This document shows, in pieces, positions 16,408-24,338 of a DNA stretch of 64,000 nt. The position numbers were made by a program, and so were the translations under genes. The notes under the pieces were generated by a model. It saw nothing but the letters and a program-made list of their open reading frames with translations, made no database searches and was not told where the DNA came from. The DNA lies in contig NZ_JAHKNI010000004.1 of assembly GCF_018860155.1 (NCBI RefSeq), positions 558,001 to 622,000 of the forward strand, given 5' to 3'. The first letter of the stretch is position 1; each line of letters starts with the position of its first letter. The DNA is from Nocardia albiluteola. GTDB lineage: Bacteria > Actinomycetota > Actinomycetes > Mycobacteriales > Mycobacteriaceae.

Positions 16408-17184
16408 GTGCAGTTGTATCGGGACCAGGCGATTGTCGTTCGCCAGCATAAGCTGGGGGAGGCCGATCGCATCGTCACACTGCTCACGCGCGGGCACGGG
16501 CTGGTGCGGGCGGTGGCGAAGGGGGTGCGGCGCACCCGGTCCCGATTCGGGGCGCGGCTCGAGCCGTTCGCCTACGTGGATGTGCAGCTGTATCCCGGAC
16601 GCAACCTCGACACCGTCACCCAGGTACACACCGTGGAGGCGTTCGCCTCCGACATCGTCGCCGACTACGGCCGCTACACCGCCGCGTGCGCGGTGCTCGA
16701 GACCGCCGAGCGCCTCGCGGGCGAGGAGCGCGCCCCCGCCCCCCGCCTGCACACCCTGACCGCGGGCGCCCTGCGCGCCATCGCCGCCGGACAGCGCCCC
16801 CACGAACTGATCCTGGACGCATTCCTGTTACGCGCCATGGGTTTCGCGGGCTGGGCCCCCGCCCTGGACGAATGCGCCCGCTGCGCCACCCCCGGCCCGC
16901 ACCGCGCCTTCCACGTCGCCGTCGGCGGCGCGGTCTGCGTGCACTGCCGCCCACCCGGCTCGGCCACCCCCGCCCAGGGGGTGCTGGAACTGATGAGCGC
17001 CCTGTGTCGCGGCGACTGGTCGGGCATCGACGCCGTTCCCGAGGGCATCCGCCGCCAGTGCAGCGGCCTCACCGCCGCTCACCTGCAGTGGCACCTCGAG
17101 CGGCAGCTGCGCACCCTGCCGCTCATCGAACGCACCCGGCCCCACGGGGTGCTGGCCGAGTCGTCGGCCGGCCGCGCGGGCTGA
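16408..17184 (+). CDS. recO: DNA repair protein RecO
   Basis: 258 residues from the GTG at 16408, with GGGAGG eight bases upstream. The N-terminal OB-fold begins VQLYRDQAIVVRQHKLGEADRI, typical of RecO. The C-terminal zinc site has ECARC and CVHC pairs flanking the FHVAVGGAV loop. RecO loads RecA onto SSB-coated DNA with RecR. The frame is open far upstream (to 16090), but that extension has no RecO character. It is the last gene of the conserved cluster; the ESX island starts just after it, where mycobacteria have uppS. Confidence 0.93.
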   Translation: MQLYRDQAIVVRQHKLGEADRIVTLLTRGHGLVRAVAKGVRRTRSRFGARLEPFAYVDVQLYPGRNLDTVTQVHTVEAFASDIVADYGRYTAACAVLETAERLAGEERAPAPRLHTLTAGALRAIAAGQRPHELILDAFLLRAMGFAGWAPALDECARCATPGPHRAFHVAVGGAVCVHCRPPGSATPAQGVLELMSALCRGDWSGIDAVPEGIRRQCSGLTAAHLQWHLERQLRTLPLIERTRPHGVLAESSAGRAG

Positions 17185-17315
17185 GCAAGTGATTGTCACC
17201 GATGGGAAGCGGTGCCGACAGCGATTGGCGTTGTGCCGGTTAACATCCCGGTGTGACTGAGCAGGATCGGCCACCACGGTGCACGGCGAGTCCGACGATG
17301 GCGAGGATTTGAGCG

Positions 17316-19592
17316 ATGGCGGGATCGACGGCCGCGGGTGGTGGGGCTACCGGCAATGGTTCGACTATCGACCTGAACACGCTGGCATCCGATTGGAACA
17401 CGGCGTTCAAGAACACTCAGACCACCGATAAGAGCAAGCAACTCCAGTTCCCCCCGGACGCCATCGACCAGCCGATTCGTGCGTGTAATACGCTCTTGGA
17501 GTATCTCCAGGGTGCGCAAAAGAAGCTCAATGACCTGCTGCACATCGATCCCAGCGCATTGGCCGGTGGTGGCGGTGATTCGTCGCTTCCATCTTTGATG
17601 GGATTGGCTGACCAATTCAATGAGCTGGCAGATACAAATCTGAATCAGATTCTGAATGCGCACATCAATATCGTCAAGACTATTGCCGCCACGCTGGGTT
17701 ACGCGGGTCAGGTTTTGGTATATACCGACCAGTCCAGTGCGTCGACGGCGAACAGCACGATTGATCAGCAGGTTACCTCCAGCTTTCAGAACCTGCTGAA
17801 TGATATGACGCAGTCGGACCCTACAAGTCTGTCGTCGTCTGCTAACAACCCTCCGCTCTCAGCTTTCGACCTCGGTGACGCTCCGACGTTCAACGACAAC
17901 GGTACCGGGGCCTATCGGGCGTTTACGCCGACGCAATGGGAGACGACCCCGCCTGCTTCCATTGGCGGTAAGAATGTCACTCAGTGGAGCAAACTGCCCG
18001 ACAACGGCAACTGGGAAAGCTATAAGGAAAAAGGTAGTCCATCCTATGGCGGCACATTCGCGCCGCAGATTCACAAAGCGGAATCACCCAGTGCTCTGCA
18101 ATGGACGCATCTATACGGTCTCAGTAAGGCTCAGCCGAAACTCCTGGCCAATTCCGCCCACGGGTGGTCGTATCTCGCCACGCAGCTGCAGCACGGGTTC
18201 GCCCGCTTCAGCAATGAAATGCAGGGGGCAATGAGGGTAGGGGCGAGCAAGTCCGATCCGACGGTGTGGACCGGCAATGGCAAGGATCAGTGTGCCGCGG
18301 CGATGCAGAAATATATCAATTCGTCGCCGGAGCTGCTCAGCCCTATGATGTACACCGCCTTTCTGCTACAGCAGGCCGCTGATTACCTTTCGACGACTAT
18401 CGCGTACATGCCATATCTCGATGGGCAACCAGCGAGTAAAAATTACGGGGCTGGGTATAAATACATTCCTCCAGGCACCGTGGTAGTTCCTGCGGATGCG
18501 GTGACCTCCGTTGATCGAACGTCATACGGAAAAGTTGCCGTCACAACCCATCTGTCGGGGATTATTTCGATCCCGGCTTCATCGGGAAAGATTGCTGTAT
18601 ACTACCAGGATGGAATAGCGGGGCCGGACCATGCTGATTCGGTGGGAACTGCTCTTTTAAAATATCACGTAGCGCAGTATGCCAATTGGTATCAGAAACC
18701 CTATGACTGGATTTCCTCACAAGCGCCGACGCTGCCGGTCCCCACGGCGGCGGCGAATGGCACCGCGGGAACATCCGGCGATCCGACCCCGCCCCCTCCC
18801 TCCAAGAACCCATCCGCGCCGGCACCACCATCGGCCAACGGCGTGGTGTCCGTTCCGACCGGCACTCCGACTGCGGGTGTCCCGTCAATGCCGACAATGG
18901 GTGGCACGCTCGTCGCGCCTGCCTCTCCCGGCGGCGCCCTGCCCAGCCTGAACAGCTTGGAATCACCGAGCCTGAAAAATCTCTCCGCCTCGTCCCCGAC
19001 CATTGCCGATTCGGTCAATTCGACGGACCCCAATGCGGGTGCGGCAGTGACCCCGGCCGCCTACACACCCGATTCTTCGGGTCAGTCGGGCACCCTGTCC
19101 AATATGGCAGAAGGGCTCGGACAGGACGCCCAACAGGCATTGAGCCCGATCGCGCAGGGGGTGGGTTCGCAGCAGCAATACGCGCAAGCCGCGCAAAATA
19201 CGGCCGATCTTCTGAGGGCTGCGAGTGCCCGGCCCGCCGATATTACGGAAGGCGGCAAGGGGGCCGGTGGGGTCGAAAGATTCGCGGCCGGAGAGTCGTC
19301 CAGAAGCCTCGAATCCGAGCAGGGGGCGACGGCCACCGCGCGGTTGTTCCCCCGCGCCGGCGCAATGTCGCCCGCCAGTGAGGAGACGATGAGTTCCGTA
19401 CGCGCCGCGTCGGCCGAGCCCGAGGGAGCCGGCACCGGCTACCCCGGCGGCATGGGCGGACCGGCATCCGCCGCGGGCCGCGGCAACGAACAGAAACCGC
19501 ATCGCAGTCCCGGTTATCTGAGCCGCCGCCATCTCGACGCGGTAATGGGCGAAGCGCCGGTCACCACCATTCCGGTGGTCGAGGAGAAATGA
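17316..19592 (+). CDS. PPE/EspB-like candidate ESX substrate with WXG100-like core
   Basis: 758 residues. Residues about 15–170 are predicted helical (QPIRACNTLLEYLQGAQKKLND …). Residues about 275–365 form a WXG100-like helical hairpin (YLATQLQHGFARFSNEM, a WTGNG turn, then CAAAMQKYINSSPEL). From about 470 the protein is Pro/Ser/Ala-rich and disordered, ending LDAVMGEAPVTTIPVVEEK, like the tails of other ESX-associated proteins. The first two-thirds are clearly AT-richer than the tail and neighbours. An espG gene follows 13 bp later, consistent with a chaperone–substrate pair. Exact family uncertain. Confidence 0.6.
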   Translation: MAGSTAAGGGATGNGSTIDLNTLASDWNTAFKNTQTTDKSKQLQFPPDAIDQPIRACNTLLEYLQGAQKKLNDLLHIDPSALAGGGGDSSLPSLMGLADQFNELADTNLNQILNAHINIVKTIAATLGYAGQVLVYTDQSSASTANSTIDQQVTSSFQNLLNDMTQSDPTSLSSSANNPPLSAFDLGDAPTFNDNGTGAYRAFTPTQWETTPPASIGGKNVTQWSKLPDNGNWESYKEKGSPSYGGTFAPQIHKAESPSALQWTHLYGLSKAQPKLLANSAHGWSYLATQLQHGFARFSNEMQGAMRVGASKSDPTVWTGNGKDQCAAAMQKYINSSPELLSPMMYTAFLLQQAADYLSTTIAYMPYLDGQPASKNYGAGYKYIPPGTVVVPADAVTSVDRTSYGKVAVTTHLSGIISIPASSGKIAVYYQDGIAGPDHADSVGTALLKYHVAQYANWYQKPYDWISSQAPTLPVPTAAANGTAGTSGDPTPPPPSKNPSAPAPPSANGVVSVPTGTPTAGVPSMPTMGGTLVAPASPGGALPSLNSLESPSLKNLSASSPTIADSVNSTDPNAGAAVTPAAYTPDSSGQSGTLSNMAEGLGQDAQQALSPIAQGVGSQQQYAQAAQNTADLLRAASARPADITEGGKGAGGVERFAAGESSRSLESEQGATATARLFPRAGAMSPASEETMSSVRAASAEPEGAGTGYPGGMGGPASAAGRGNEQKPHRSPGYLSRRHLDAVMGEAPVTTIPVVEEK

Positions 19593-19605
19593 GCGTCTCA
19601 CCACT

Positions 19606-20391
19606 ATGAACGCGGTCTGGACCCTCAGCGATATCGATTTCTGCGCCCTGTGGGAGGAGACCAACGCCGGGTGGCTGCCTTCGCCGCTGTGCGCCGTCAG
19701 CCGAATTATGGACGCCGACGAATACCACGCCCAGCAGCTGCGCGCGCTTCGCGAGGTACGGGCAATACCCGGACTCGATGTGGACCTGCTGGGAAAGACG
19801 CTGGCCCATCCGGATATCACCGTCGAGGCAATCAGCTCCGGCACCCTCGATGACGGGGAGGACGACCTCGTCCGCATCCATGCGGCTCGCCGCGGCCCCC
19901 ACGGGGTCGTGGTGCGGCAGATCCCGGGCGAGGAGCCCTGCTACAGCGATGGATTCGTTGTTACATTCTGCACCGCGGTGGAGTTGGCGCGGGTCGTGGT
20001 GGCGCAACTACCCGGCGCGAGTCCGGGGCGGCTCGGGAATATCGTGCTGGTCGGCGAGGGGGAGGGACTCGACTACTCCTACGGCCGGTCCGCGGTGCGC
20101 AACAACGCCTTCGCCGCGGAATCCGCGAGTGCCCGGGCGGCCCGATTTCTCGATGCGCCGATCGAGCGGATCGGCAATGTCGGTATCGCGCAGGCACGTT
20201 CGGCCTTCGGGCCGAAGGGCTGCACTCGATACTCCATCCCCTGGCGGGATCTGGCCGACGACGGCCGCTACCTCATCACCGACGAGAATCCGCCGGTGGC
20301 CGTCCCCGCTGACGCGGAAAAGCTACTGGCCCAGATCAACACGCGGATTGCCGCGGTGGTGCAGGCACTTCGGGACGAGCGTCCCGCCTGA
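19606..20391 (+). CDS. espG: ESX secretion-associated chaperone EspG
   Basis: 261 residues with the EspG-type start VWTLSDIDFCALWEETNAGWLPSPL and the later segments PCYSDGFVVTFCTAVELARVVV and GCTRYSIPWRDLADDGRYLI. EspG proteins are cytosolic chaperones that bind PPE-type substrates and prevent their aggregation before export through the matching ESX system. It is 13 bp downstream of the candidate PPE/EspB-like gene and upstream of two WXG100-type genes. Confidence 0.85.
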   Translation: MNAVWTLSDIDFCALWEETNAGWLPSPLCAVSRIMDADEYHAQQLRALREVRAIPGLDVDLLGKTLAHPDITVEAISSGTLDDGEDDLVRIHAARRGPHGVVVRQIPGEEPCYSDGFVVTFCTAVELARVVVAQLPGASPGRLGNIVLVGEGEGLDYSYGRSAVRNNAFAAESASARAARFLDAPIERIGNVGIAQARSAFGPKGCTRYSIPWRDLADDGRYLITDENPPVAVPADAEKLLAQINTRIAAVVQALRDERPA

Positions 20392-20440
20392 TCTTCGGAT
20401 TGCATTAAGGAAGCATCGCCGCCTCGATCGAGGAGATACC
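20390..20440 (+). promoter_or_regulatory. Response-regulator-type box A with −10 (WXG100 pair operon)
   Basis: The box starts GATCTTCGGA at 20390 and ends TTAAGG at 20405–20410. It matches box B (21902) at 15 of 21 positions. A −10-like GATACC (20435–20440) sits about 45 bp after the box start, and the ATG at 20449 is 59 bp after it, almost the same geometry as box B. Confidence 0.55.
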
Positions 20441-20448
20441 GTCGCATC

Positions 20449-20769
20449 ATGAGCCAACCTGCCGGTGATCACCGTATCGACCCGGAACAGCACGCTGCGC
20501 TCACGGCCAAGTATGGAGGCCACCTCGACGAGCTGGCGGAGACCATCCACACCGTCAGCAATCTGGTTGCCGAGGCATCGAGCACAGGCATTCGGGGCGA
20601 GTTCAGCACATCCTGGAGCTCGGCAACCAAAAGCGCGATGGCCGAGGGGATGAAGGCGCAGGCCGCTCTGAAAGATCTCAAGGAACTGCTCGACCACGGT
20701 CGCGGTGGCTACACCGCCACCGAGGCCGAGAGTCGCAGCGTATTCGTCAATCTGCCTCGGCAGAGCTAG
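20449..20769 (+). CDS. WXG100-type small ESX protein
   Basis: 106 residues, helical hairpin type: IDPEQHAALTAKYGGHLDELAETIHTVSNL, a central turn with Trp (FSTSWSSATKSAM), then a second helix (LKDLKELLDH). It lacks a strict WxG, but the size and pairing with the next gene fit an EsxA/EsxB-type heterodimer partner. Such proteins are exported by ESX or help carry partners. Confidence 0.65.
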   Translation: MSQPAGDHRIDPEQHAALTAKYGGHLDELAETIHTVSNLVAEASSTGIRGEFSTSWSSATKSAMAEGMKAQAALKDLKELLDHGRGGYTATEAESRSVFVNLPRQS

Positions 20770-20779
20770 CGAGGTTATC

Positions 20780-21073
20780 GTGGCTGGTCTCATCCGGCAC
20801 AACGCCAGTACTCATCAGGACGCCAACGACGGCCTCAGAAAAGGTCATCAGCATATCGGCCGGCACGAGTCCGACCTGCACTCGACCGCGAACAATCTCG
20901 GCGCCGTGTGGTCCGGGAGCGCCTATGAGCAGTTCCAGTACAAGCATCAGACATTGATGAAACATGTTGCGTTACTCAAGGACCACTGCGACCGGCTCAA
21001 CTCGCTCCGGGAGAATGCGCACACAGATATTGTGGGAGCCGACAATAAAGTAGCCGGTATGTGGAACGCGTGA
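20780..21073 (+). CDS. WXG100 protein (WSG motif)
   Basis: 97 residues from a GTG at 20780 with AGCGAGG close upstream. It has two helices around VWSGSAYEQFQYKHQTLM, where WSG is the WxG turn and the following residues are standard for the family. It follows the previous WXG100-type gene by 10 bp and is probably its heterodimer partner. Confidence 0.75.
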   Translation: MAGLIRHNASTHQDANDGLRKGHQHIGRHESDLHSTANNLGAVWSGSAYEQFQYKHQTLMKHVALLKDHCDRLNSLRENAHTDIVGADNKVAGMWNA

Positions 21074-21101
21074 GCCGGAGCGGGGGGATCGTCGCGGTCG
21101 A

Positions 21102-21779
21102 TCATTCGGCCGCGACGGCAAGCTCGAGGCCCCAGCGATACCCGAACCCCCGGACCGTCGTGATCAGCCCGGGCCGGTTCAATTTCGCCCGCAGCGCGGC
21201 CACATGCACGTCCAGCGGCCGCGAGACCGGGCCCCGCGGATCTCCCCACACCCGGTCGGTCAGATACTCGCGGCTCACGGCGGCGCCCACCGATTCGGCA
21301 AGCGTGGCGGCGATGTCGAATTCCGTGCGGGTGAGCCCGACGGGCGTGCCCGCCACGTCGATGCTGCGCGCGGCCAGATCGATTCGCACATCGCCGGTGA
21401 CCACCACGGATTCCATCGACATCGGCGTCATCCAGCGCCGCATGATCGCCTCCAGCCGCGCCAGCAGCTCGATGGGTCGCGGCGGCTTGGTGACGCAGTC
21501 GTCGGCGCCCGAGCGCAGGCTCCGCACGATCGGGTGCTCATCGCCCTTCGGTGTCAGCATGATCACCGGCACATCGCTGAACTCCCGGAGTCGTTGCAGG
21601 ACATGAATTCCCGGTAGATCCTGCAGTTTGGTGTCGAGCACGACGGCATCGAGCCAGCGGGCCGCGGAGAATAACTCGTCACTGCGATGGACCCGGGTCG
21701 CGCGGTGGCCGTGTGCGGCGAATACCTCGATGAGGGGATCGGAAATCCTGGTGTTATCCGTGACGACCGCTATTCGCAC
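21102..21779 (-). CDS. Orphan OmpR/PhoB-type response regulator
   Basis: 225 residues. The receiver domain has its phospho-acceptor in AVVLDTKLQDLPG and the conserved Lys in CVTKPPRPIELLARLEAI; only one acidic residue is evident in the first acidic pocket (VVTDN). The C-terminal winged helix reads LTRTEFDIAATL … VHVAALRAKLN … TTVRGFGYRWGLEL. No histidine kinase gene lies in the window. Three boxes with hexamers 11 bp apart, the usual OmpR-family spacing, lie upstream of nearby ESX genes. It is the best candidate to bind them. Confidence 0.92.
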   Translation of the reverse strand: MRIAVVTDNTRISDPLIEVFAAHGHRATRVHRSDELFSAARWLDAVVLDTKLQDLPGIHVLQRLREFSDVPVIMLTPKGDEHPIVRSLRSGADDCVTKPPRPIELLARLEAIMRRWMTPMSMESVVVTGDVRIDLAARSIDVAGTPVGLTRTEFDIAATLAESVGAAVSREYLTDRVWGDPRGPVSRPLDVHVAALRAKLNRPGLITTVRGFGYRWGLELAVAAE

Positions 21780-21901
21780 GCCTGCACCGCCTCCACTGTC
21801 GTTGCGGGCGCCGTTGTTCGCCGGTCAGCCGCTCCGATTACACATCGTCGGAATCGTAGGCGCGGGACCGGGTTTTCTCGGCGGTGGGAACGGGCTGGTG
21901 C

Positions 21902-21955
21902 GATCTTAAGGTTCGACTAAGGCGCCGCTGGAGTCCAGGCCGGCGTCTATACGCT
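21902..21955 (+). promoter_or_regulatory. Response-regulator-type box B with −10 (YezG-like operon)
   Basis: A direct repeat TTAAGG (21906) and CTAAGG (21917) is offset by exactly 11 bp and preceded by GATC. A −10-like TATACG starts at 21948, which puts the second half-site next to the −35 position. The GTG at 21962 is so close to the −10 that the transcript may be leaderless. Confidence 0.65.
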
Positions 21956-21961
21956 GCAGCC

Positions 21962-23149
21962 GTGTCGACCGCCGCGGGAGTAGAGCCGAAAACCGATGCG
22001 GTGGTTTCCGATTCACTCGGTACTGCCTTCGATTCGCGTGCCCAGGACATGGCGGTACGGATCGTCGAGCGGGTCGTATCGATGGCGCCGGCCGGGTGGC
22101 AGCGGCTGACGGTCACTTTCGCGCTCACCGTCGATCAAAGCCTGGCGCGCGTCTCGTTCGACGTCGAGGACCGGTCGGTGCAATTCGGGGTGGATTCGGA
22201 GACGATTCGCATGGCCCGCGAACAGCGCGAGCTCACCGCGGCCGACGCCGCGGGACCGTGGTGGCGGATGATCCTGCGGCTCACCGACAGCGGCAAACTC
22301 GCCATCGAATACGACCGTGGCCAGAATCCCTTTCCGGAGGGGTGGTTGTTTGCCCCGGAATCGTACGAGGCCGACCTCGCGCGCTATCCGCGAGACAGGC
22401 TTCCGGTCTGGCTGGCCGCCTACCTACGGAACGGCGGGCGACAGACCCGGATGCCGTACCGTGCCGCGGCCGACGCTCGCAAGGATGCGGAAAACGGTGT
22501 GCGGCCACATGATTCGAGCCATCTCCTGCCCGAACCCGCGGTGATGTGGGCTCGGTGGGCGGTACTGTCGGCCGCGTTCGTGGCCGCAGGCTCACCCATG
22601 GGGCCTCGGGTGCTGCCCTCTCTGGGCGTGTTCGAAGGGGCGGGCCGTAGCGGCTCGACGATGTACATGCTGCCCGGCGGGCGTGCCGTGCTGTCCGGAG
22701 GGGTATGGGACGCACCGGAACTCGATGCCGCCTACAACAACAACGACCGACTCCCCGACCTCTATGCCGGGGCGCCGAGCTGGGTGGCCGACCCGGTGCT
22801 CAACTCGAGGGCGGGCACGGGGCTGCTGTCGTTCTGCTACTGGCACGACGGTCGTTGCTGGCGCCGCGGGCAGTCGCCGGAGCCACACGATTTCGGCACC
22901 GCGATTCCCGGCGTCGGCGACCCACAGGTACTCACGACTCTCCTGTTGCAGTGCGTCCCGGTCGAACCGACTGCCGCACATAGGGAATCGATCGAGGAGC
23001 TGGTGGCCGCCGCAGAAGCCCGGACGGTGACCCCGAGCCATCTGACAACCGTATTCGACGTCGGTACCAGCGATATCGACGCCGCGCTGTATCAGCTGGA
23101 GATCGCGGGCCTGACGGTCGGACCGGCGCGAACCGAGGAGGATGCGTAA
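21962..23149 (+). CDS. YezG-like immunity-domain protein with unknown C-terminal domain
   Basis: 395 residues from the GTG at 21962. The N-terminal 140 or so residues resemble the YezG immunity family: two helices and strands around APAGWQRLTVTFALTVD, WWRMILRLTDSGKLAIEYD and PFPEGWLFAPESYEADLARY. The rest (MYMLPGGRAVLSGGVWDAPELD … LLSFCYWHDGRCW) is unrecognised. YezG proteins neutralise nuclease toxins exported by type VII systems. It could protect against a nuclease domain of the giant protein encoded just downstream. A box of the putative regulator lies directly upstream. Its stop overlaps the next ATG by one base. Confidence 0.55.
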   Translation: MSTAAGVEPKTDAVVSDSLGTAFDSRAQDMAVRIVERVVSMAPAGWQRLTVTFALTVDQSLARVSFDVEDRSVQFGVDSETIRMAREQRELTAADAAGPWWRMILRLTDSGKLAIEYDRGQNPFPEGWLFAPESYEADLARYPRDRLPVWLAAYLRNGGRQTRMPYRAAADARKDAENGVRPHDSSHLLPEPAVMWARWAVLSAAFVAAGSPMGPRVLPSLGVFEGAGRSGSTMYMLPGGRAVLSGGVWDAPELDAAYNNNDRLPDLYAGAPSWVADPVLNSRAGTGLLSFCYWHDGRCWRRGQSPEPHDFGTAIPGVGDPQVLTTLLLQCVPVEPTAAHRESIEELVAAAEARTVTPSHLTTVFDVGTSDIDAALYQLEIAGLTVGPARTEEDA

Positions 23150-23496
23150 TGAGTGAAACCATCGAGATCCAAATCGAGATGATGAAGAGAACCGCGACTC
23201 GGATCGAAGAGGCCGGCCAGGATGTCGCGGATCTCAAGTCGAGCTTCGATGGTGAATCCGGCGGCCAACAGCTGACGCGTCTGTGCGGTAATGACTCGTA
23301 CGGCGACAAGATCCGGTGTGGTCCCAGCGGACTCGAGGCTCAGGTTCAGGGCTTCTCAGGTGGACTGTCGAATATCTCCGAATCGCTGTGCGGTACCAAT
23401 GGATACGCTGCGGGCCTGCGCTCGGCCATCAAGCAAGTGCAGGAATGCGACGACATTTCCGGCATCATCACCTCCATCGAAACGATCGGGACATAG
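23149..23496 (+). CDS. Small WXG100-like protein with four cysteines
   Basis: 115 residues: a helix with MMKRTATRIEEAGQDVADLKSS, a long central loop, and a second helix. The size and position fit ESX-type helical-hairpin proteins, but no WxG is present. Four cysteines (LCGND, IRCGP, SLCGT, QECDD) are unusual for the family and could form disulfides after export. It is translationally coupled to the gene before it. Confidence 0.6.
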   Translation: MSETIEIQIEMMKRTATRIEEAGQDVADLKSSFDGESGGQQLTRLCGNDSYGDKIRCGPSGLEAQVQGFSGGLSNISESLCGTNGYAAGLRSAIKQVQECDDISGIITSIETIGT

Positions 23497-23502
23497 GCGT
23501 CC

Positions 23503-23970
23503 ATGAACGACGACATCGTCATCGACGAACACGCGCGCAACCGCCTCGCCGACGCCATGGACCAGCTCAAGGCACAAATGGCCACGCTGGCCGAATCGCA
23601 ACGGGAATGGGCCGCGCTCACCGCCACCGGCACGGCGGCCAACAGTCGAGTCACCGTGGTGGTGAACGCCAACGGCGTGATCACCGAGACCACCTTCGCC
23701 AACGACATCGGTGATCTCGACTACCCCGAGATCGCCGCCGCGGTGACGCAGGCACACCAGCAGGCCGTCACCGAAATCCACCGCAAGACAGCGGAATTGA
23801 TGGGTCCCGTTCAGGCGCAGGCCATGGCCGGGGTGGGTCTCGAGGATCTGGTGCCCGCAATGCCCAACCCGTTGGATCCGCTGTCCGCGCTCACGACGCC
23901 CGCAGCGCAGTCGGGCGACGGCGGAGTCGACGACCCGGGCGGCCGGGGAGTGCTGCGTCGGTCCTGGTGA
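23503..23970 (+). CDS. YbaB/EbfC-like protein of the ESX island
   Basis: 155 residues with the YbaB/EbfC pattern: an N-terminal helix (NRLADAMDQLKAQMATLAESQ), strands around SRVTVVVNANGVITETTF, and a C-terminal helix (EIAAAVTQAHQQAVTEIHRKTAE). YbaB-like proteins in ESX clusters (EspL and relatives) are cytosolic factors linked to substrate stability. A Pro/Ala tail ends RRSW at a TGA. The same frame then continues for 39 more sensible codons, so the stop may be a recent nonsense change. Confidence 0.75.
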   Translation: MNDDIVIDEHARNRLADAMDQLKAQMATLAESQREWAALTATGTAANSRVTVVVNANGVITETTFANDIGDLDYPEIAAAVTQAHQQAVTEIHRKTAELMGPVQAQAMAGVGLEDLVPAMPNPLDPLSALTTPAAQSGDGGVDDPGGRGVLRRSW

Positions 23971-24090
23971 TCGTCAGGAATTCCGGCGAACGTGGGAGAC
24001 GACGGTGTTCTGGAGCAATCGTCGTCCTCGACCGCGCCCTCGAGGTACATCACCGATTTCGAGGAGCGCTTCCGGGAGCGGCAGGAGTAG
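23971..24090 (+). other. In-frame continuation after the YbaB stop (possible lost C-terminus or small ORF)
   Basis: Directly after the TGA at 23968–23970, the same frame reads on to a TAG at 24088. It includes VGDDGVLEQ and ends RYITDFEERFRERQE, an acidic/charged helix-like tail. Either the YbaB gene was truncated by TGG/CGA-type mutation to TGA, or the GTG at 23992 starts a 32-residue protein. Confidence 0.4.
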
Positions 24091-24155
24091 TGGCGATTCC
24101 GGTCTGGCCTGTGACAACCGCTGCTCGCTTCGGCGGTCGTCGTCGACGCGTGGGC

Positions 24156-24209
24156 GATCTTAAGGTCGGATTAACCGCGCGCCCGAACGGAAGTCGATCT
24201 TCCTATGCT
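24156..24209 (+). promoter_or_regulatory. Response-regulator-type box C with −10 (giant gene)
   Basis: GATCTTAAGGT at 24156–24166 is identical to box B, and the whole box matches box B at 16 of 21 positions. TTAAGG (24160) and TTAACC (24171) are again 11 bp apart. A −10-like TATGCT starts at 24204, 48 bp from the box start. The giant gene's GTG lies 134 bp further on. Confidence 0.65.
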
Positions 24210-24215
24210 TCCGGG

Positions 24216-24338
24216 GTGCCTACCGCAGCGGTCCCTACGTGCCCGGATTCCGTTCCGGTAGTGGGTGATTCGCTGCGCTCGAAGGCAGGCTGCGTCGGCC
24301 GCGGTGATCGCGAAGACAGGCGCGGGCAGAGGCCGTAG
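24216..24338 (+). CDS. Possible leaderless 40-codon leader ORF coupled to the giant gene
   Basis: A GTG at 24216 falls where the transcript from the −10 at 24204 should begin. Its 40-codon frame (VPTAAVPTCPDSVPVVGDSL…) ends in a TAG whose last base is the G of the giant gene's GTG (TAGTG). This would allow a leaderless start followed by translational re-initiation. The peptide itself resembles nothing known. Confidence 0.3.
   Translation: MPTAAVPTCPDSVPVVGDSLRSKAGCVGRGDREDRRGQRP

Noticed and set aside
24091..24215. Further coding sequence in the plus-strand frame starting at 23967
   Set aside because: The frame crosses the promoter box and −10, lacks a ribosome-binding site at 23967, and its composition is Arg/Gly-rich; only the last 40 codons from 24216 are considered as a possible leader.
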